Positions 1 to 12,889 of a stretch of DNA of 64,000 nucleotides are shown here, piece after piece. The notes under the pieces were generated by a model that worked only from the letters and a program-made list of their open reading frames with translations, was not told where the DNA came from and ran no database searches. Numbering within the stretch: the stretch's first letter is position 1; every line of letters starts with the position of its first letter. The DNA comes from Flaccisagitta enflata (Eukaryota > Chaetognatha > Sagittoidea > Aphragmophora). Position numbers and translations under genes: made by a program. Where the stretch lies: contig OZ231127.1 in NCBI GenBank assembly GCA_965153355.1, positions 60,140,001 to 60,204,000 of the forward strand, given 5' to 3'.

Positions 1-953
1 CAGCAGTCAAGCTCAAGTGCACCTTAGGGTGTCACATTTTCAGTGCAACAAAAATTTTTTGGCTACTTCCCTTCACTAGTGGTGACATAGCTTATGATAA
101 TAAACTGTTAAGAAAAGCGCTCTCTCCTGTAGATTTTGCAAAAAAGGGGTAAAAGTGTCCATCAAAGCTCCTTTCTTAATTTTTTTAGTTGTATCACACA
201 TGGATGATGATTCTCAGAAAAAATTTCAAAAAACTTTGCAGAGAAATACATAAATTTCTTTAAAAATCCGAGAAATGATGTTTTTCATATGTTTTTTACA
301 CTATCATAGTCCTAAAAAAATACGGGCTTGAAATGAAACAAATGCACAAATTAGTTAGTCAAATCTTAGTTGGGGCGCTGTAGACTAATGTCCACCTTGA
401 AGGGTCGAACAAATCTAGACAAAAGGTGCATTATTTCTCTCTATAAAGCAAGTAGTCAGGGCGCGCAAAAAACATGCATGGACTGCGCTCTTTAAACAGG
501 GGGTCATCTATCATGAGTTGCTAGAAAATTGATTATTTCACTTAAAAGTTGTACTAAATCAAGGTAAAACATGTTATTTTTGCATTTTTTGATTTGTTAT
601 CATTTTAATATGTTGATTTTGGGGATTTTTTGTAAAAAAAATCAAAGTCCAAAAAACTTCGAAATGGTTAAATATGGTATTTTATATGTTTTTTATCGAC
701 TTTTGATCAAAACTCTGATTCAAAGGGCCCAACCATTTCATACTGATATCTTTTTAGCCTTACCTGATGTCTATTAACAAATATTTTGTAAAAACTGCGC
801 TCTTATGACCATCAATAGTAATTTGCCAGAATGAATGGACGGAGGAGACGACTAATAGTTGACTACACGTAAAAACTAAGTAATTTACTTGGAGAAATCT
901 GCCGTCCTCTTCAGGAGATTGAAACAGGACAACGGACATACCATTTGGTCATA
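1..953. other. AT-rich DNA, no gene seen
   Basis: Short homopolymer runs and two or three copies of a gcgctctt motif. The longest open frame, 68 codons at 571-777, is Phe/Leu/Ile-rich and looks like chance. No RNA gene or splice-supported exon seen. Confidence 0.5.
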
Positions 954-1212
954 CAGTATGATTCATCTCGTTTGTAACATTTCAAAAGTAATAAAGATAA
1001 TTGAATTCTGGAAAAAGTTCCTGAAAGATAGTTTTAATACATTTTACCAATAAAGGCGGCTCTCGCCGACCGGAAAAAAGTCGTAAGTGGGAGTCTGTTT
1101 TTTCAGTGCATGTTCTTGTGTGTGCATCGTATGATGTCTGGTTGATTGCTTTTCTGTTTTTGTCATTCAATCTGTCTCTCTGTGACTTTTTCTTGGTCTT
1201 CCTTTGTCTTTG

Positions 1213-1341
<129 letters not shown>

Positions 1342-1934
1342 CTCTATTTGTGTTTAAATGTGTGTGTATGTGTGTGTGTGTAGGGGGGGAGTGTGTGTCT
1401 CTCTCTGTCTTTCTATTCTTTTTTTTTTTCTCTCTCTCTCTTTCTCTCACTTAAGCAGAGTAAAATGCAAAAGCAAGCGTCATGAAGGTCAGGGTCAATT
1501 TGTGTAACATCTTGCTTACTCTCTTATATTACATAGGGCCAAAAAAAAAGATTAATGAAAAATATCAATTTTTGCGAAAGCGCCAAAAATAAGAAAAGAT
1601 TAAAAAATTCATAGCGCCAAAATTATTGACCGTAGAGACTTCTGGTTGGCGCCATTTGAAAGAGGAAGATAAGCTCTTTCTTAGCTATGAATATCAAAAA
1701 ATGTATACTCCCAGCCCAAAAACTGCACAACTTTCAAAAATTGCCGCAAACCGAAAATGGAAAACTTTATTTCTCCCCTACGTTTCAAAAAGTCGAATTA
1801 CATAATTCGACTTTTTTCCAATGATATGTGACTCCAAGGATTATTTCACAAAAATTTGGTCCTTAGAACAAACACGGAAGTAGATGTCATCATATCCAAA
1901 TTGTTTCTTTACAAAAAATTGCCATCTGGACTGT

Positions 1935-2262
1935 TTCCCTTTAAATTGCTCTCATTTCTAAATGAATTGAGCTACAGATATCCGATTGGTCTCAAATGAA
2001 AGGTATTTTGAAATCGTTTTTGGGACAACTTGAGTTGAAATCCTCATTTGAAGTTTCAGATTGATTTGTGAACCTTGAATCAACTCTTGATCATAATTTT
2101 TGTCAAAACACTCAATTTTTTTCATGCCTGATGTGATATATCATTGAAGAAAAATTTCCCTGTTTGTATTTCTTAAAACTATTGCAAATTAGCTTTAATT
2201 TGAGACCAATCTGGTATTTGTAGCTCAATCCTTATAGAAATAGGAGCTACTTAAAGAAAAAC
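1935..2262. repeat. Inverted repeat with TTGAGCTACAGAT arms
   Basis: Arms of about 65 bp (1935-2003 and 2195-2262) share TTGAGCTACA and ATTGGTCTCAAAT. The same arm pair recurs at 44190-44260 and 44537-44611, so this is a dispersed foldback family. Confidence 0.75.
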
Positions 2263-2485
2263 TGTTCCACCAAAAACCTAAAATGATAGTGTTTTTTTGC
2301 TGATTTTGAGCAACATTTTGTCATTTGTCAAGAGGTATAGATTTTTGTAAAAAATTCCTAGGAGTTACACATCATAAAATGCATCACCATCAGCTTTAAG
2401 GAATTTTTTTCAGAATTCAATTATGTCTATTACCTTTTGAATTACGTCCTCATCAAATGTTACAAACGAGATGAAACATACTGTA

Positions 2486-3458
2486 TCATCGGATGAACCT
2501 TCACTATTATGGTCATAAAGTAACGAGTATTCATCTAAAGTCATCAGAGTATGATCAATAATAAAGCGAGACAGCCATTAAACGCCGTTAAGTCTGAATG
2601 AGTTCCTATTCCTAAAGTACAATTTGATGATCCATAGATATGATTGGCTGTCATTCTTAATTTTTGAGAGTTTCACTTTGCTTTGACGAATGACGATCAT
2701 ACATGAATTTTAAAGAGGCAGTCACCGCTAAAGATGAACAAACTTAATTGCCAGTAAAGATTGAGAATTCAATGGCTAATATCCTCAATCAGTATATCAA
2801 CCATAACTTTGGCCAATCCTCTTAGTTTTCTCCAGTGGGGATCAGTTACATGCCAACGCGTAAATGCGTTTCAATATCCATTACAATGGACTCAGCTCTA
2901 TTTGGGCAATCGGAAAAAAAAACTAAGCATTTTTCATGTTCCATTTTGCATAATTAGAGGCCAATGTCTTTGCAAATACAAATTTGACTTCATCAAGGCC
3001 CTCAGTCATCAAAAGTGTAGTGTATAAAGTGAACATGGAAGAAATTTCTCACAATTAACCAATCAATTACAACATCGATGACTGTGTTTTGTGATCAAGT
3101 CCCGGCCTTATATCCATGCATGAGCGCCACAGAAACAACCACTACAACAACCACATGATCTACATCTTAAGATCTCAAAACGCGAACAAAGGGAGGGAGA
3201 GAGAGAGAGAGAACGTGAGCTCATGAGATTCACTTGCCAGATTCAAGGGAAGAAAGAAGAGATTAACTCGATGTCTTTCCAGTAAACAAAGAAAGTGGCA
3301 AATGCTTTATCAACTGAGTGAGAGAACTGAAAGACTTTGATTTCAGAGCTTCGACCAACGGGTGGGAATTTTAAGGCCCTTCAACGAAAGAAGACCTATA
3401 AAATCCAAGAGGTGCGCTCAATGACGAATAAATAAAGCTCGATCCAGAGATTGGGTCT
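2486..3458. other. Non-coding interval ending in poly(T)
   Basis: No gene recognised. An 88-codon frame at 2761-3027 has no family resemblance. A (GA)n stub lies at 3197-3213 and a run of about 26 T follows at 3458-3483. Confidence 0.5.
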
Positions 3459-3483
3459 TTTTTTTTTTTTTTTTTTTTTTTTT

Positions 3484-5318
3484 GCTTTTTTTCATTTTTG
3501 ACGAGAATTACTGCAGTTTAATGGTACATAATGAGGCCAATTCAATGTGAATATTTTTTCGTTGTAACATTAAATCATATAGATAGCATTCTCCAAATCA
3601 AGGACATGGCTTTTCCCACGGGTACGGGCACGATACTTGATGCTTGGAAATGGCCATTATTGAAGAAATTGAAATATCGCCAGTTCTCACAATTCTTTCC
3701 AGAAGTAACGGTTTTACAAAAATTGTCTGATATCGACTTTGAGGTGTAATTTAACTCATCTCCCTGCCTACACACTCGATTAACAGAGAGTTGAGAGACA
3801 CTCCTACTTTTGTCCCTGACAAGCGGAGTGTGTGTGTCTCTCTCTCTCTCTTTCCAAAATTCCAATCCAGCATTTTGAACGAGCATCCTTTTTTGAACTT
3901 CCCTCTTGATGTATGTATGACAACCGTCTCTTGCGCAACGAAAGATAAAAACAAAGTAGAATGTCACCGTCGAAAAAAAGAGAGACAAGAGAGAATATAT
4001 TGGCAGAAAAAAGTAAATCGATGGCTCCGAGCGATATCCTACATCCCAGTCTTTGACGGCGTGAAATAAAAACAAGAGAATATTCTCTCCGTTGAAATGG
4101 GTCAAAATCGTCTAAAAATTTGTCGATTTTTTTGACACTGAAACGTGAAGTAGGGCCGATACCTCTTTTCATACCCAACAAGATGAAACAAAAATAATGA
4201 CAAAAGGTAGAGAAATGAAAAAGAAATGTATGAATAAAGCATCGTTGATGTTAAGGAGAGAGGGTTACACACGTAGTCGCACGCACTCACACACAGAGAG
4301 ACACACATAGCGAGTCCTTTTTCAAAGCAAAAGCTGAGAGAGCGGCAGCAGCGTTGCGTCGCCAGCAGCGGCGACAGACAGCGAACGCAGCGGCATTAGA
4401 GATGAAAATGACGACGTCCATCACAACCACGACGACGACGATGACAACAACAACATGGACATGGATAACAACGACGACCAGACCTGGCTTAGACGGGGAA
4501 ATGTTAGAGGGGACATGGAACTGAATCAGTGGCATCGATCGCCCTTCCTCGAGTCGGTGACTTCCAGTGATTTGTTGTTGCTGAATGCTTACGATAAAAG
4601 TAGGACATTGCCATTTATCTACAAAGCCATCGAACCCCGCATTATCATTTACAAGATCATTCGTAAGACTGAGCCGATTGTGCACTGAGACAACTTGGGT
4701 TTTGCCTTTTTAGAGCAAGTTTGCTGGCTAGCCATTAAGAAATTTGTAAGATGGCCAATTTGTTTTTCACCACAAAAAAATGACGATGGCTATCACCTGG
4801 GTATCGGAATTGGGCCTTGGGGCACGTCATTTATAAAATTACCTTATAATAAACACTTAATGAGTCCTCAAAATGGGTGCCAAAAATCTGTATCTTCAAT
4901 GTTTAAAAAATGATATTTCAGTCATTAACCAAATACAGCGGGACCTCAGCATATGGGTCTTGATGGGTCTAGATATATTCAACCATTAAAGATGGGGATT
5001 GCTATTGTGAAACTTAATAGTTCTACTAATTTTCATGATTTGAAAAAAAAAAATGCTTACAAAAAATTGAAAAACCATCTTTTTTTCATGAATATTTTTT
5101 CATTACTATCTAGCCTTTTTTTTTATTTGTCATCAAATGAAATAACATAAAAAGAATATGTGCTCCTGGATATTTACCCTCATATAGATTATATACCCTC
5201 ATACACATTATATGGTAACTGTTTTGATTACCTTTACATTATAAACTAGTCATAGATAATTTGCATAGACGTAAACAAATAGCGAGCCACAAGAAAAAGA
5301 TTAAAGAAAAGGATTGAA
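3484..5318. other. Unassigned interval with short open frames
   Basis: Frames at 3531-3749 (+) and 4455-4688 (+, starting MDMDNNDDQ) have ordinary composition but no recognisable domain or convincing paired splice sites. 4380-4480 is an imperfect (GAC/GAT) tract. Nothing here can be called a gene. Confidence 0.4.
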
Positions 5319-5624
5319 GTTTAACAAGCCCGACCGGGCAAAGATGCGTCCGGGCTGTGTCTCAGCGTGTATTGATCATGTTACATATGTATGGAGACAA
5401 AGATGGACGAACAGACGGGTGAAAAGACTCTCAAAACATGTTGGTCGATTATTTGTTTCAGTGTAGGATCTCATCGTGGCCTAAAACAGCCGAGAAACGC
5501 GGTTCTTGCACAGGCGTAACGGACGGACCGACGGACGGACCGACGGACGGACGGACGGACCAACGGACGGACCGACGGACAGACCCTCTTATAGAGATGC
5601 GTTCCTGACGGACGCATCTAAAAA
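5319..5624 (+). mobile_element. ACGG hairpin element (pearl/HINE-like), GATGCG type
   Basis: Head with GATGCGTCCGGGC at 5343-5355, an ACGG/ACCG tetranucleotide array at 5518-5582, and a tail ending in a hairpin at 5595-5619 (AGATGCG...CGCATCT) followed by AAAAA. No coding capacity. ACGG arrays and a 3' hairpin are known features of pearl and Helentron-associated elements; membership is inferred. Confidence 0.7.
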
Positions 5625-5625
5625 T

Positions 5626-6337
5626 GGACAACTTATTTTGGCCAAAACTTACAACAGGAAAAGAAAGAATTTTGGTTTGCCATCATCTGCTATAGTGGGA
5701 CAGCTTCAATGCGGTTTGACAACACTTGCAAAACCCCATTTCAAAGACAGAAATCTGGTAAAATTGACTCACAAGAAAAATCGCAGCCCTCTAGCCCCCA
5801 ATCTGAAAATGTGAAGCATTCCTTCATCCATATGGGTGTTTTTACTCTTTCTGGGTAAGATTGAGACAGAAATGGTGTTCCCAATTACATCTGATAGCTA
5901 TCCATATCAACCCTACTGAACAACATACGGGGCTTCTGCTTTTGCTGCTCGGCTGCATCCCTGAGATGAATTTTTCTACCAATCAACAAGGAAGGCCATC
6001 GATCTCCTCCAATCAGCGGGCGAGTACGCCTCTTGCATCTATATCTTACATCGCGCGCTTCGTTCTCTCGGCCTCATAGCTAAAAAGAAAAAAAACACTA
6101 ACCGGCAATAACATAACCGACGAGCGAACGAGGGAACGAGAGAAAAAAATCGCGCGAGTGAGATGGGGACAGAGAGAGAATGAGAGTGGGAACGGAACTG
6201 AGCGTATACCACACAGAGTCAAAGAAGAGAGACAACGAGAAGGCGAGAGAGGGACAGAGAGAACGCTGGAGAAGATGAAAAAAACGGATCGGATAGACCA
6301 TGAAAGAAAGGAACAAGTGACGCGGGGTCACAATATC
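5626..6337. other. Non-coding interval, purine-rich end
   Basis: 5820-6100 shows nothing recognisable. 6120-6310 is an irregular GA-rich stretch that keeps several frames open. No gene. Confidence 0.5.
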
Positions 6338-6517
6338 GTTGCGGACGGGTGGGCAAGGGCATCCAACCCCCAGCCACACCCCAACCCTCCGCCAACACTC
6401 AAACATACACGAAAAGTATCAAAAACGCTTGTTTTCGCACTTTTCAACTCATTGACCACGGACCAACGCGACGGACGGACAAAGCCTCTTATACAGTTGC
6501 GTGTCCGCAACTAAAAA
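6338..6517 (+). mobile_element. ACGG hairpin element, GTTGCGGAC type
   Basis: Head GTTGCGGACGGG at 6338-6349 followed by gtgggcaagggc, a short ACGG array at 6468-6481, then the tail hairpin AGTTGCGTGTCCGCAACT at 6495-6512 and AAAAA. The head repeats the sequence of one hairpin arm. Confidence 0.75.
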
Positions 6518-6575
6518 GAGTTCGAATGATGGAGCCAAATGTGCGCGCAACGTATATTCCGTGATTGCCCTTAAC

Positions 6576-6576
<1 letters not shown>

Positions 6577-6663
<87 letters not shown>

Positions 6664-6863
6664 AACAGATTGACAGAGAGATAGTGACAGGCAGGCAGAA
6701 ACACAAACTGAAAAATGGGCAGACACAGGCAGAGACAGAAAAGAAGAAACGGGGTGAGAGAAAGATGGCTAGGGCGACTATGGAGGTGTGATCGACGGTC
6801 GTTCGCGCGGGCGACTGAGAGTGATATCCAGTGAGCATGGATGCGTTTAAGTGTGGAGGTAGA

Positions 6864-6947
<84 letters not shown>
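6577..6947. repeat. Two (GA)n arrays
   Basis: (GA)n at 6577-6661 and 6867-6947, separated by about 200 bp of loosely GA-rich sequence. Confidence 0.97.
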
Positions 6948-6954
<7 letters not shown>

Positions 6955-7044
6955 AAGAGACATAGACAGAGACAGACATACATAGATTTGAGATGCATGC
7001 AACAGTGACAGAGTGAAAGAGGGAAAAAAATAAAGGTAATGAAC

Positions 7045-7431
7045 AAGTCATCCAAGGATCGCACATGGTCAACGGTACTCGATGCCCTGATTGGAGTGAT
7101 CAAGTGAAGAAGTGGAGTAAGAGTAGGGCAACGGCCCCAAAGGGCTGATATACTGTAGGACACAGGGGTGAATTTTCAGACGTCCTGATTTGAGGCCTGA
7201 AGAGCTGATTTGAGGCCTGGAGAGCTGATTTGAGGCCTGGAGAGCTGATTAGAGGCCTGGAGGGCTGATTTGAGGGCTTAGAGGGCCTAAATCAGGCCTG
7301 AGAGTGAGGATTTGAGGCCTCAATGGCTAACGGGGGGAAGAACAGATGGATGGATGGACGGATGAACGGACATCTGGAAATTCCCCCCGTGTCCTACAGG
7401 ACATCGTCCCTTGGGGGTCGCTGCCCAAAAA
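7045..7431 (+). mobile_element. Foldback element, GGCAGCGGCCCC family, copy A
   Basis: Begins aagtcatccaaggatcgcac and has a subterminal block (gcaacggccccaaagggct...gtaggacacagggg). The core is a minisatellite of gagctgatttgaggcctg units, then a (GATG/GACG) tract, and the subterminal block returns inverted (tgtcctacaggacatcg...cgctgccc). No ORF. It is the unoccupied counterpart of the copy at 47090-47887. Confidence 0.8.
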
Positions 7432-7440
7432 CGGGAGGGA

Positions 7441-7447
7441 AAGAAAA

Positions 7448-7496
<49 letters not shown>

Positions 7497-7512
7497 AAGA
7501 AAGAAAGAAAGA
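7441..7512. repeat. (GAAA)n microsatellite
   Basis: About 18 units directly abutting the right end of foldback copy A. Confidence 0.95.
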
Positions 7513-7515
7513 CGT

Positions 7516-8010
7516 AAGAGGCATTTGGGACTGCGTTCCTCCACCCATTCACCTTTTTGCGTCATTTGTCGGGGAGAACCAACTGTGGACCTTCAAGTTC
7601 ATCAACCATGTAAAGACCGACGCAACTGGGGATAAATGGCACGAAAGTTGTACGGGCCTTGTTGAACCACGACGCTCTGATGAAACCAGATGCATAGAGG
7701 TATATACATACATATAGGTATAGCATGTAGGTATAGCATATAGGGACCTAATCATACCACAACGAGATAAAAAGAAAAGCCTTGTGATTGTTGAGTATCA
7801 TTATCATGTAGACATCTGCTTTGAATATCAAGCTTCCGTTTGTGAAACATAATCGTCGCGGTCAGTGTGGTTACATTTATAACTAACGTCGTAAAGGCAT
7901 ACTAAATCCAGACAACGTGGCCGTATGACAGGCCGGACACCAGACAACAGAATTATGTGGCTACTGGCTACGTTGCAACACCCGGCATTCATTTGACAGG
8001 AGCCATGAGA
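7516..8010. other. Unassigned interval
   Basis: Ordinary-composition DNA with a few (TATA)-like and gtata repeats at 7700-7750. No exon or RNA recognised. Confidence 0.4.
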
Positions 8011-8019
8011 ACACGTGGC

Positions 8020-8800
8020 GAAAGTCGTGCGATCATGTAAGGAGGCACATGTAAGCATGTGAGGAGAGTCATGCGGGCATATGTGGAGACTCATGTAAGC
8101 ATGTGAGGAGAGTCATGTGAGCATATGAGAAGACTCATGTGAGCATATGAGGAGAGTCATGTGAGGAGACTCATGTGAGGAAAAGCATGTGACCATGTGG
8201 CGAAAATCATGTGAGCATGTGAGGATTGAGTAGTCATGTGAGCATGCAAGAAGAGTTATGGGAGCATGTGAGGAAAGTCATGTGAGCATATGAGGAAACT
8301 CATGTAAGCATTTGTGGAGAGTCATTTGAGAAGACTTGTGTGAGGAAAAGCATGTGAACCTTTGGCGAAAATCATGTGAGCATGTGAGCATGGGAGGGGA
8401 GTTATGTGAGCATGTGATTACCTCATGTAGCCAAAGATAATTTGGCGAGGAAATAATCTAAATGAGATTGCGCTAGGAAAAAAAGGCTGGGACGGGAGGG
8501 AAGCTCAGCCAGAGAGACTTAGCATGTGACAAGAGTCATGTGAGCATATGGAAAGACTCATGTGAGCATATGAGGAGAGTCATGTGAGGAGACGCGTGTG
8601 AGGAAAAGCATGTGACCTAATGGCGAAAATCATGTGAGCATGTAAGGATTGAGTAGAATCATGTGAGCATGCGAGGAGAGTTATGTGAGCATGTGATTAC
8701 CTCGTGTAGCCAAAGATAATTTGGCGAGGAAATGATCTAAATGAGATTGCGCTAGGAAAAAAAGGCTGGGACGGGAGGGAAGCTAAGCCAAAGAGACTTA
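8020..8800. repeat. GTCATGTGAGCATGTGAGGA minisatellite with a 280-bp higher-order repeat
   Basis: Variable units built from tcatgtgagcatatgaggag fill the region. A non-satellite block (gtgattacctc...agagactta) occurs twice, at 8416-8521 and 8693-8800, so a unit of about 277 bp carrying both satellite and block was duplicated in tandem. Confidence 0.85.
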
Positions 8801-8886
8801 GACCGAGATAGACCGATGTAGACAGGAAATCAAGTTGTTAGCTAGATCATCAGATACGAGCAAAGGAAGGAGAAAGGGGAAACACA

Positions 8887-8888
<2 letters not shown>

Positions 8889-8937
<49 letters not shown>

Positions 8938-8942
8938 AGAGA
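8889..8942. repeat. (GA)n microsatellite
   Basis: About 26 GA units, breaking up into GAGACAGA-type sequence to 9010. Confidence 0.95.
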
Positions 8943-9009
8943 GACTCACAGACATATAAGCACACTCACAGATATGCACAGTGAGAGACAGACACGCTGA
9001 CAAACAGAA

Positions 9010-9660
9010 ACAGTGAGAGATCAAGTTCATAACAATGTAGACACATTCAACGATGCTCGTAGCTGGCGTGTAACCAAAAAACATTTTGCGTGACAATATG
9101 ATATTTTTTTCTTCTATATGATCCTTCCTCTCTCCCATTCTATGAAAGCATCAACCAAATAGAAAGAATCTGATTGGCGCCATCGATGAAAAAAAAAATT
9201 CTGAGACGGACGAAGTGGAACAAATTTGCATCAGTGAAAATGCACCATTGATGCGACCTCAAACAGCTTACTCACCCTGCAGATGAATATGACATTCAGA
9301 TAGCAATCACTTAGCACAAAAAACCCGCACAGCAAACAATTAAGACACACAAGAAAGTCAGTCAGACAGACAGATAGACAGGCAAGCAAGCAAATAGATA
9401 GACAGACATATAGACGGACAGATCGATGGACGATCGAACAGATGATTCTCATTTCTAAGCAGAGAGGTGAATTTTCATCTCAAACAGGAAATACACAAAA
9501 AAAAAGAGTCGGTACCTTTAAATTGCTTTTTTTGCACTTTTGTATTGTAGAAGTTTTTTTCCCCATCTCGGCATCTCCTCCCTTTTTTCACACAAACGTT
9601 TGCAGACCGGGTGAGGTCCTCCAGACCCACACGGTAACCATCACCACCACCATTACTCCC
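9010..9660. other. Unassigned interval
   Basis: Contains an irregular (GACA/GATA) tract at 9360-9435. No gene recognised. Confidence 0.4.
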
Positions 9661-9668
9661 TCTCCCAC

Positions 9669-9832
9669 CACCACCACCACCACCTTTACCACCAACCTCC
9701 ACCACCACCACCACCACCACCACCACCACCACCACCACCACCACCACCACCACCACCACCACCACCACCACCACCACCACCACCACCACCACCACCACCA
9801 CCACCACCACCACCACCACCAACCTCCACCAC
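9669..9832. repeat. (CAC)n trinucleotide array
   Basis: A nearly pure ACC/CAC array of about 120 bp in the middle. It reads as poly-His on one strand and poly-Val or poly-Trp on the other. No splice or start context suggests translation. Confidence 0.97.
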
Positions 9833-10608
9833 CACCCACAATGTTAGCTACACCTTTCACCTTTCAATACGCCTTTTTCAATTCGCCTTTTTTTTTTTTT
9901 TGCAAAGAGAATAAACTTGGCCGAGGGAGAGTTGGAACCCACTCAAACCTCAAATATTCTTTCTTTTTAGGCTTTTTGTAGTCCCAACGTTGAAAATATT
10001 CATTCTTTCGTAGTCAAAAGCACAGCCAAAAAAATTTATCTCTTTGTGATGATTCAAATGCGGACTTATGCATGAGTCAGGCATGAAGGAGAATTGAAGA
10101 TGTAGAAGCAGGCTCGACAGGTTTCCATACGCTATCAGAGTAAATTCCTAACCTCAAGTTAAAGAAGGACAAAAAACATGGGCACTGCATTGGGCAGATG
10201 CATCGCGTAATTAATCACTTGTGATTGGACAGAAGCACTAAAGATTAGCCCACTGCCGAAACGGACCGTATAACTGCCAACCCCCAAAGTTAAAAAGTAA
10301 TACAGTACAGTATGATACAGTTATATAGTAAATTACTGTCCGTAATATGGAGTCGTATGCATGCAGTGTGAAATCAACCACTTACATGGCCTTAAGAAAA
10401 AGCTGTGTCGTCTCTTTGATCGACTTATTTTCTTGTCCAGATGTCTAGATTCAAGTCAACCAATCTAAACAATCTCAGTCAGAAAGTGTCTTGTAACCGT
10501 CGAATTTAGGTTAACATAGTCGTTGATTTGTTCCATGCAAAGTGAATTTAATTTTTTTTTCTTTCAGAAAATGAAATAAAATGTTCTTCAAAATCTCCGA
10601 TTGAGCTC

Positions 10609-10612
<4 letters not shown>
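9833..10612. other. Unassigned interval
   Basis: No coding frame of note. A short atacagta/atacagt repeat lies near 10300-10325. Nothing else recognised. Confidence 0.4.

Positions 10613-10613
<1 letters not shown>

Positions 10614-10701
<88 letters not shown>
10614..10701. repeat. (GA)n microsatellite
   Basis: About 44 GA units followed by three copies of acatttaga. Confidence 0.97.
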
Positions 10702-10703
<2 letters not shown>

Positions 10704-11076
10704 ATTTAGAACATTTAGAACATTTATTGTCCATATTGCATGAAAATACAATCGTACAATGATATTTCACAGTACTTGGACTACAATAAATAAATAAATA
10801 TAGTTATTATCAAAGATATAGTTATTTACATTCATTTTCATGAGACAACAAGTCAAGGACTTATACATTCAAAATTACCAATAATACATACATTGTAAAT
10901 TTCTAATGCCGGGCTCAGAATTTAATTGAAATTCTTCCAGACAAATATGCTTTTAATTATAGTTCCTTTACTGCTCTCGGATATTTGCGCACCCTTGCTG
11001 CCACTCACTTTCTGTCATGTGGTCTCCCTTCATCCCTCCTCTTCCACCCTCCCTGAAATGTCAGAATTTAAAAAGG

Positions 11077-11149
11077 AGTTACTAACCAGGCTCGAACTCA
11101 CGACTGCAAAGTCTGAAGTTCAGCAACTTAACCAATAGGCCATGAAGCT
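11077..11149 (-). mobile_element. tRNA-like SINE head
   Basis: The minus strand reads an A box (TGGCCTATTGG) followed about 40 bases later by a B box (AGTTCGAGCCT), the RNA polymerase III internal promoter pattern of tRNAs. The acceptor and T-arm stems do not pair properly, so this is a tRNA-derived SINE or pseudo-tRNA. The SINE body and 3' end are not clear. Confidence 0.6.
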
Positions 11150-11750
11150 ATTCTACTTGATGATGAAAATAAAGCTAAGCGATCATTAATGAATCGAGCA
11201 AATGCTCCCACGCACAAATCGAATCGTGAATTGAAATCATCGTGACTTATCTTTTCTGATTTTTGAAATGCCATAACTCAGAGACGAATCAACGGATTGG
11301 CTTGATTTTTTGTGTGGTAATGTCAAATGACCATGTCTACTACTGTATTAAGTTTCAGGAATTTTTGAGAAGTAAACCCACGCCAACTAGCCTACCTGCC
11401 TGAAAATTTCAAGCAAATACAGCTTATAAAATGTTCGATGAAAATTTCAGAAACTTTGCATGAATGATCATCCAACCCCTTGATGTAGCCTGAGTGAGTT
11501 GAACAGCAATCACGTAATTACTTTTACTGCAATCGCATAGAACATTTTTCTTACATATCACAAATTAAAACGTTTTAAATTGCGAACAAACAACTCTGTT
11601 TGTCTGTTATCTGTCTGCCAGTCTGTTCATGAACGGAGCAAGCGGAGCGATTGTAGCAAAGCGGAGCGCTGTGTCGCGATGCAAACGACCAAGTGGTGTG
11701 TTAAAAACGCGATTGTCTCGAGTAGAAATAGACCCGGAGCTTGGGTTTGG
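11150..11750. other. Unassigned interval
   Basis: AT-rich. 11630-11700 has repeated ggagcg motifs that recur at 12020-12120. No gene recognised. Confidence 0.4.
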
Positions 11751-11754
11751 GAAG

Positions 11755-11826
11755 GGAATGGATTGCGTTGATATGCCCCTGCCCACCTGTCTGCCTCAAT
11801 ATTGTGGACCCACGTCACTTGTTATA
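11755..11826 (-). mobile_element. Fragment of an ACGG-type element head
   Basis: On the minus strand it reads gtcacttg-like flank, caatattg and gacaggtgggcaggggcat, the same head seen at 6331-6361 and 28900-28960. No tail hairpin is attached. Confidence 0.5.
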
Positions 11827-11829
11827 TAA

Positions 11830-12540
11830 CGGCTACATGTAACGCATTTCTGCCATACGTGATGCGTTTTGGCCAAATGTGACATAACACAGCCGCACTA
11901 AGGGCGTGTTTCTAGTGATGACAATTATCGCGTTAAATCCTCTTATGCGCGATTACAGCATGATCACATTTTCATGAATTTCAATCGTCCAAAGGAGTGA
12001 ATGAAGTGTGTCAGAGAGCCCGTGAATGGAACAAGTGAGCGTAGCAAAATGGAGCGCTGCGGAGCGAGTGAGCGGAGTGAGTAAAAAATTTGTTGGCCCC
12101 TTGCTATCCATTGGAGCGAGATTCCACTGTATTTGAAGATGCATATACAGCTGTCAGGCATTGTGATGCATCCCTGTCTCAGCGTCCTAACCCCGGTTGG
12201 GTGCTCCACATATCAAAAGTAAGGAATTTCATTATATCTCTTTTAATCATAAATATAATGATCAATTTGATTTTATTATAATAAAATTTATATCTTTTAT
12301 ATTTTTTGTTTTTTATAAAAACCTGATTTGTATTATGCAGTGTAATCAATCAACATACTGATATTTTTAAAAATAATTGATACCAATTTACTTTTATAAT
12401 TAGTTTATCTACATTTCATGTAAACTCTTCTACAGTAAGTGTTTTAACATTAAAGTTATTTTTTTTAATACCTTGATTTTTTTAAACCAACACTTTAAAT
12501 CTAAATCAATACAAAAGATATTCCCAACTTATGCCTTGTG
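11830..12540. other. Unassigned interval
   Basis: Repeats of ggagcg/gagtga at 12020-12120, then very AT-rich sequence from 12220. No gene recognised. Confidence 0.4.
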
Positions 12541-12554
12541 AAGCACCCAAAAAC

Positions 12555-12735
12555 CCCGGCTTATCTTGGCCTCATCAACCTAATACAGGCCTCACCAACC
12601 TATTCCTAGCCTCAGCAACCTGTTCCAACCTCGCCAACCTAATCTTGGCATCACCGACCTAATCCTGACCTCACTGACCTAAACCTGGCCTCACCAACCT
12701 TTCCCAGCCTCACCCGCCTAGTACTGGCCTCAGTT
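12555..12735. repeat. CTCACCAACCTAATCCTGGC minisatellite
   Basis: About eight diverged units of roughly 21 bp (ggcctcaccaacctaatcct). Confidence 0.8.
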
Positions 12736-12889
12736 CGGAGCAGTGATGAAGGATTGGCTAATGTGAAATTAAAAAAAAACAAGTTTCCTTATTTTAACAT
12801 CAATGTATGAAACACAAATGTGACAATTATTTAAAAGGAACGAAATTGACTAAAAACAGGCAAATATCAAATTTCTAGTCTAGTCATTG

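Noticed and set aside
6449-7163. Ser/Leu-repeat frames of more than 200 codons
   Set aside because: Products of two (GA)n arrays read on the minus strand.
9442-9981. Frame with a long poly-His run
   Set aside because: Translation of a (CAC)n array with no domain on either side. Overlapping poly-Val and poly-Trp frames show the same cause.
11077-11149. Functional tRNA gene
   Set aside because: A and B boxes are present, but the acceptor and T stems do not pair, so it is a SINE head or pseudo-tRNA.
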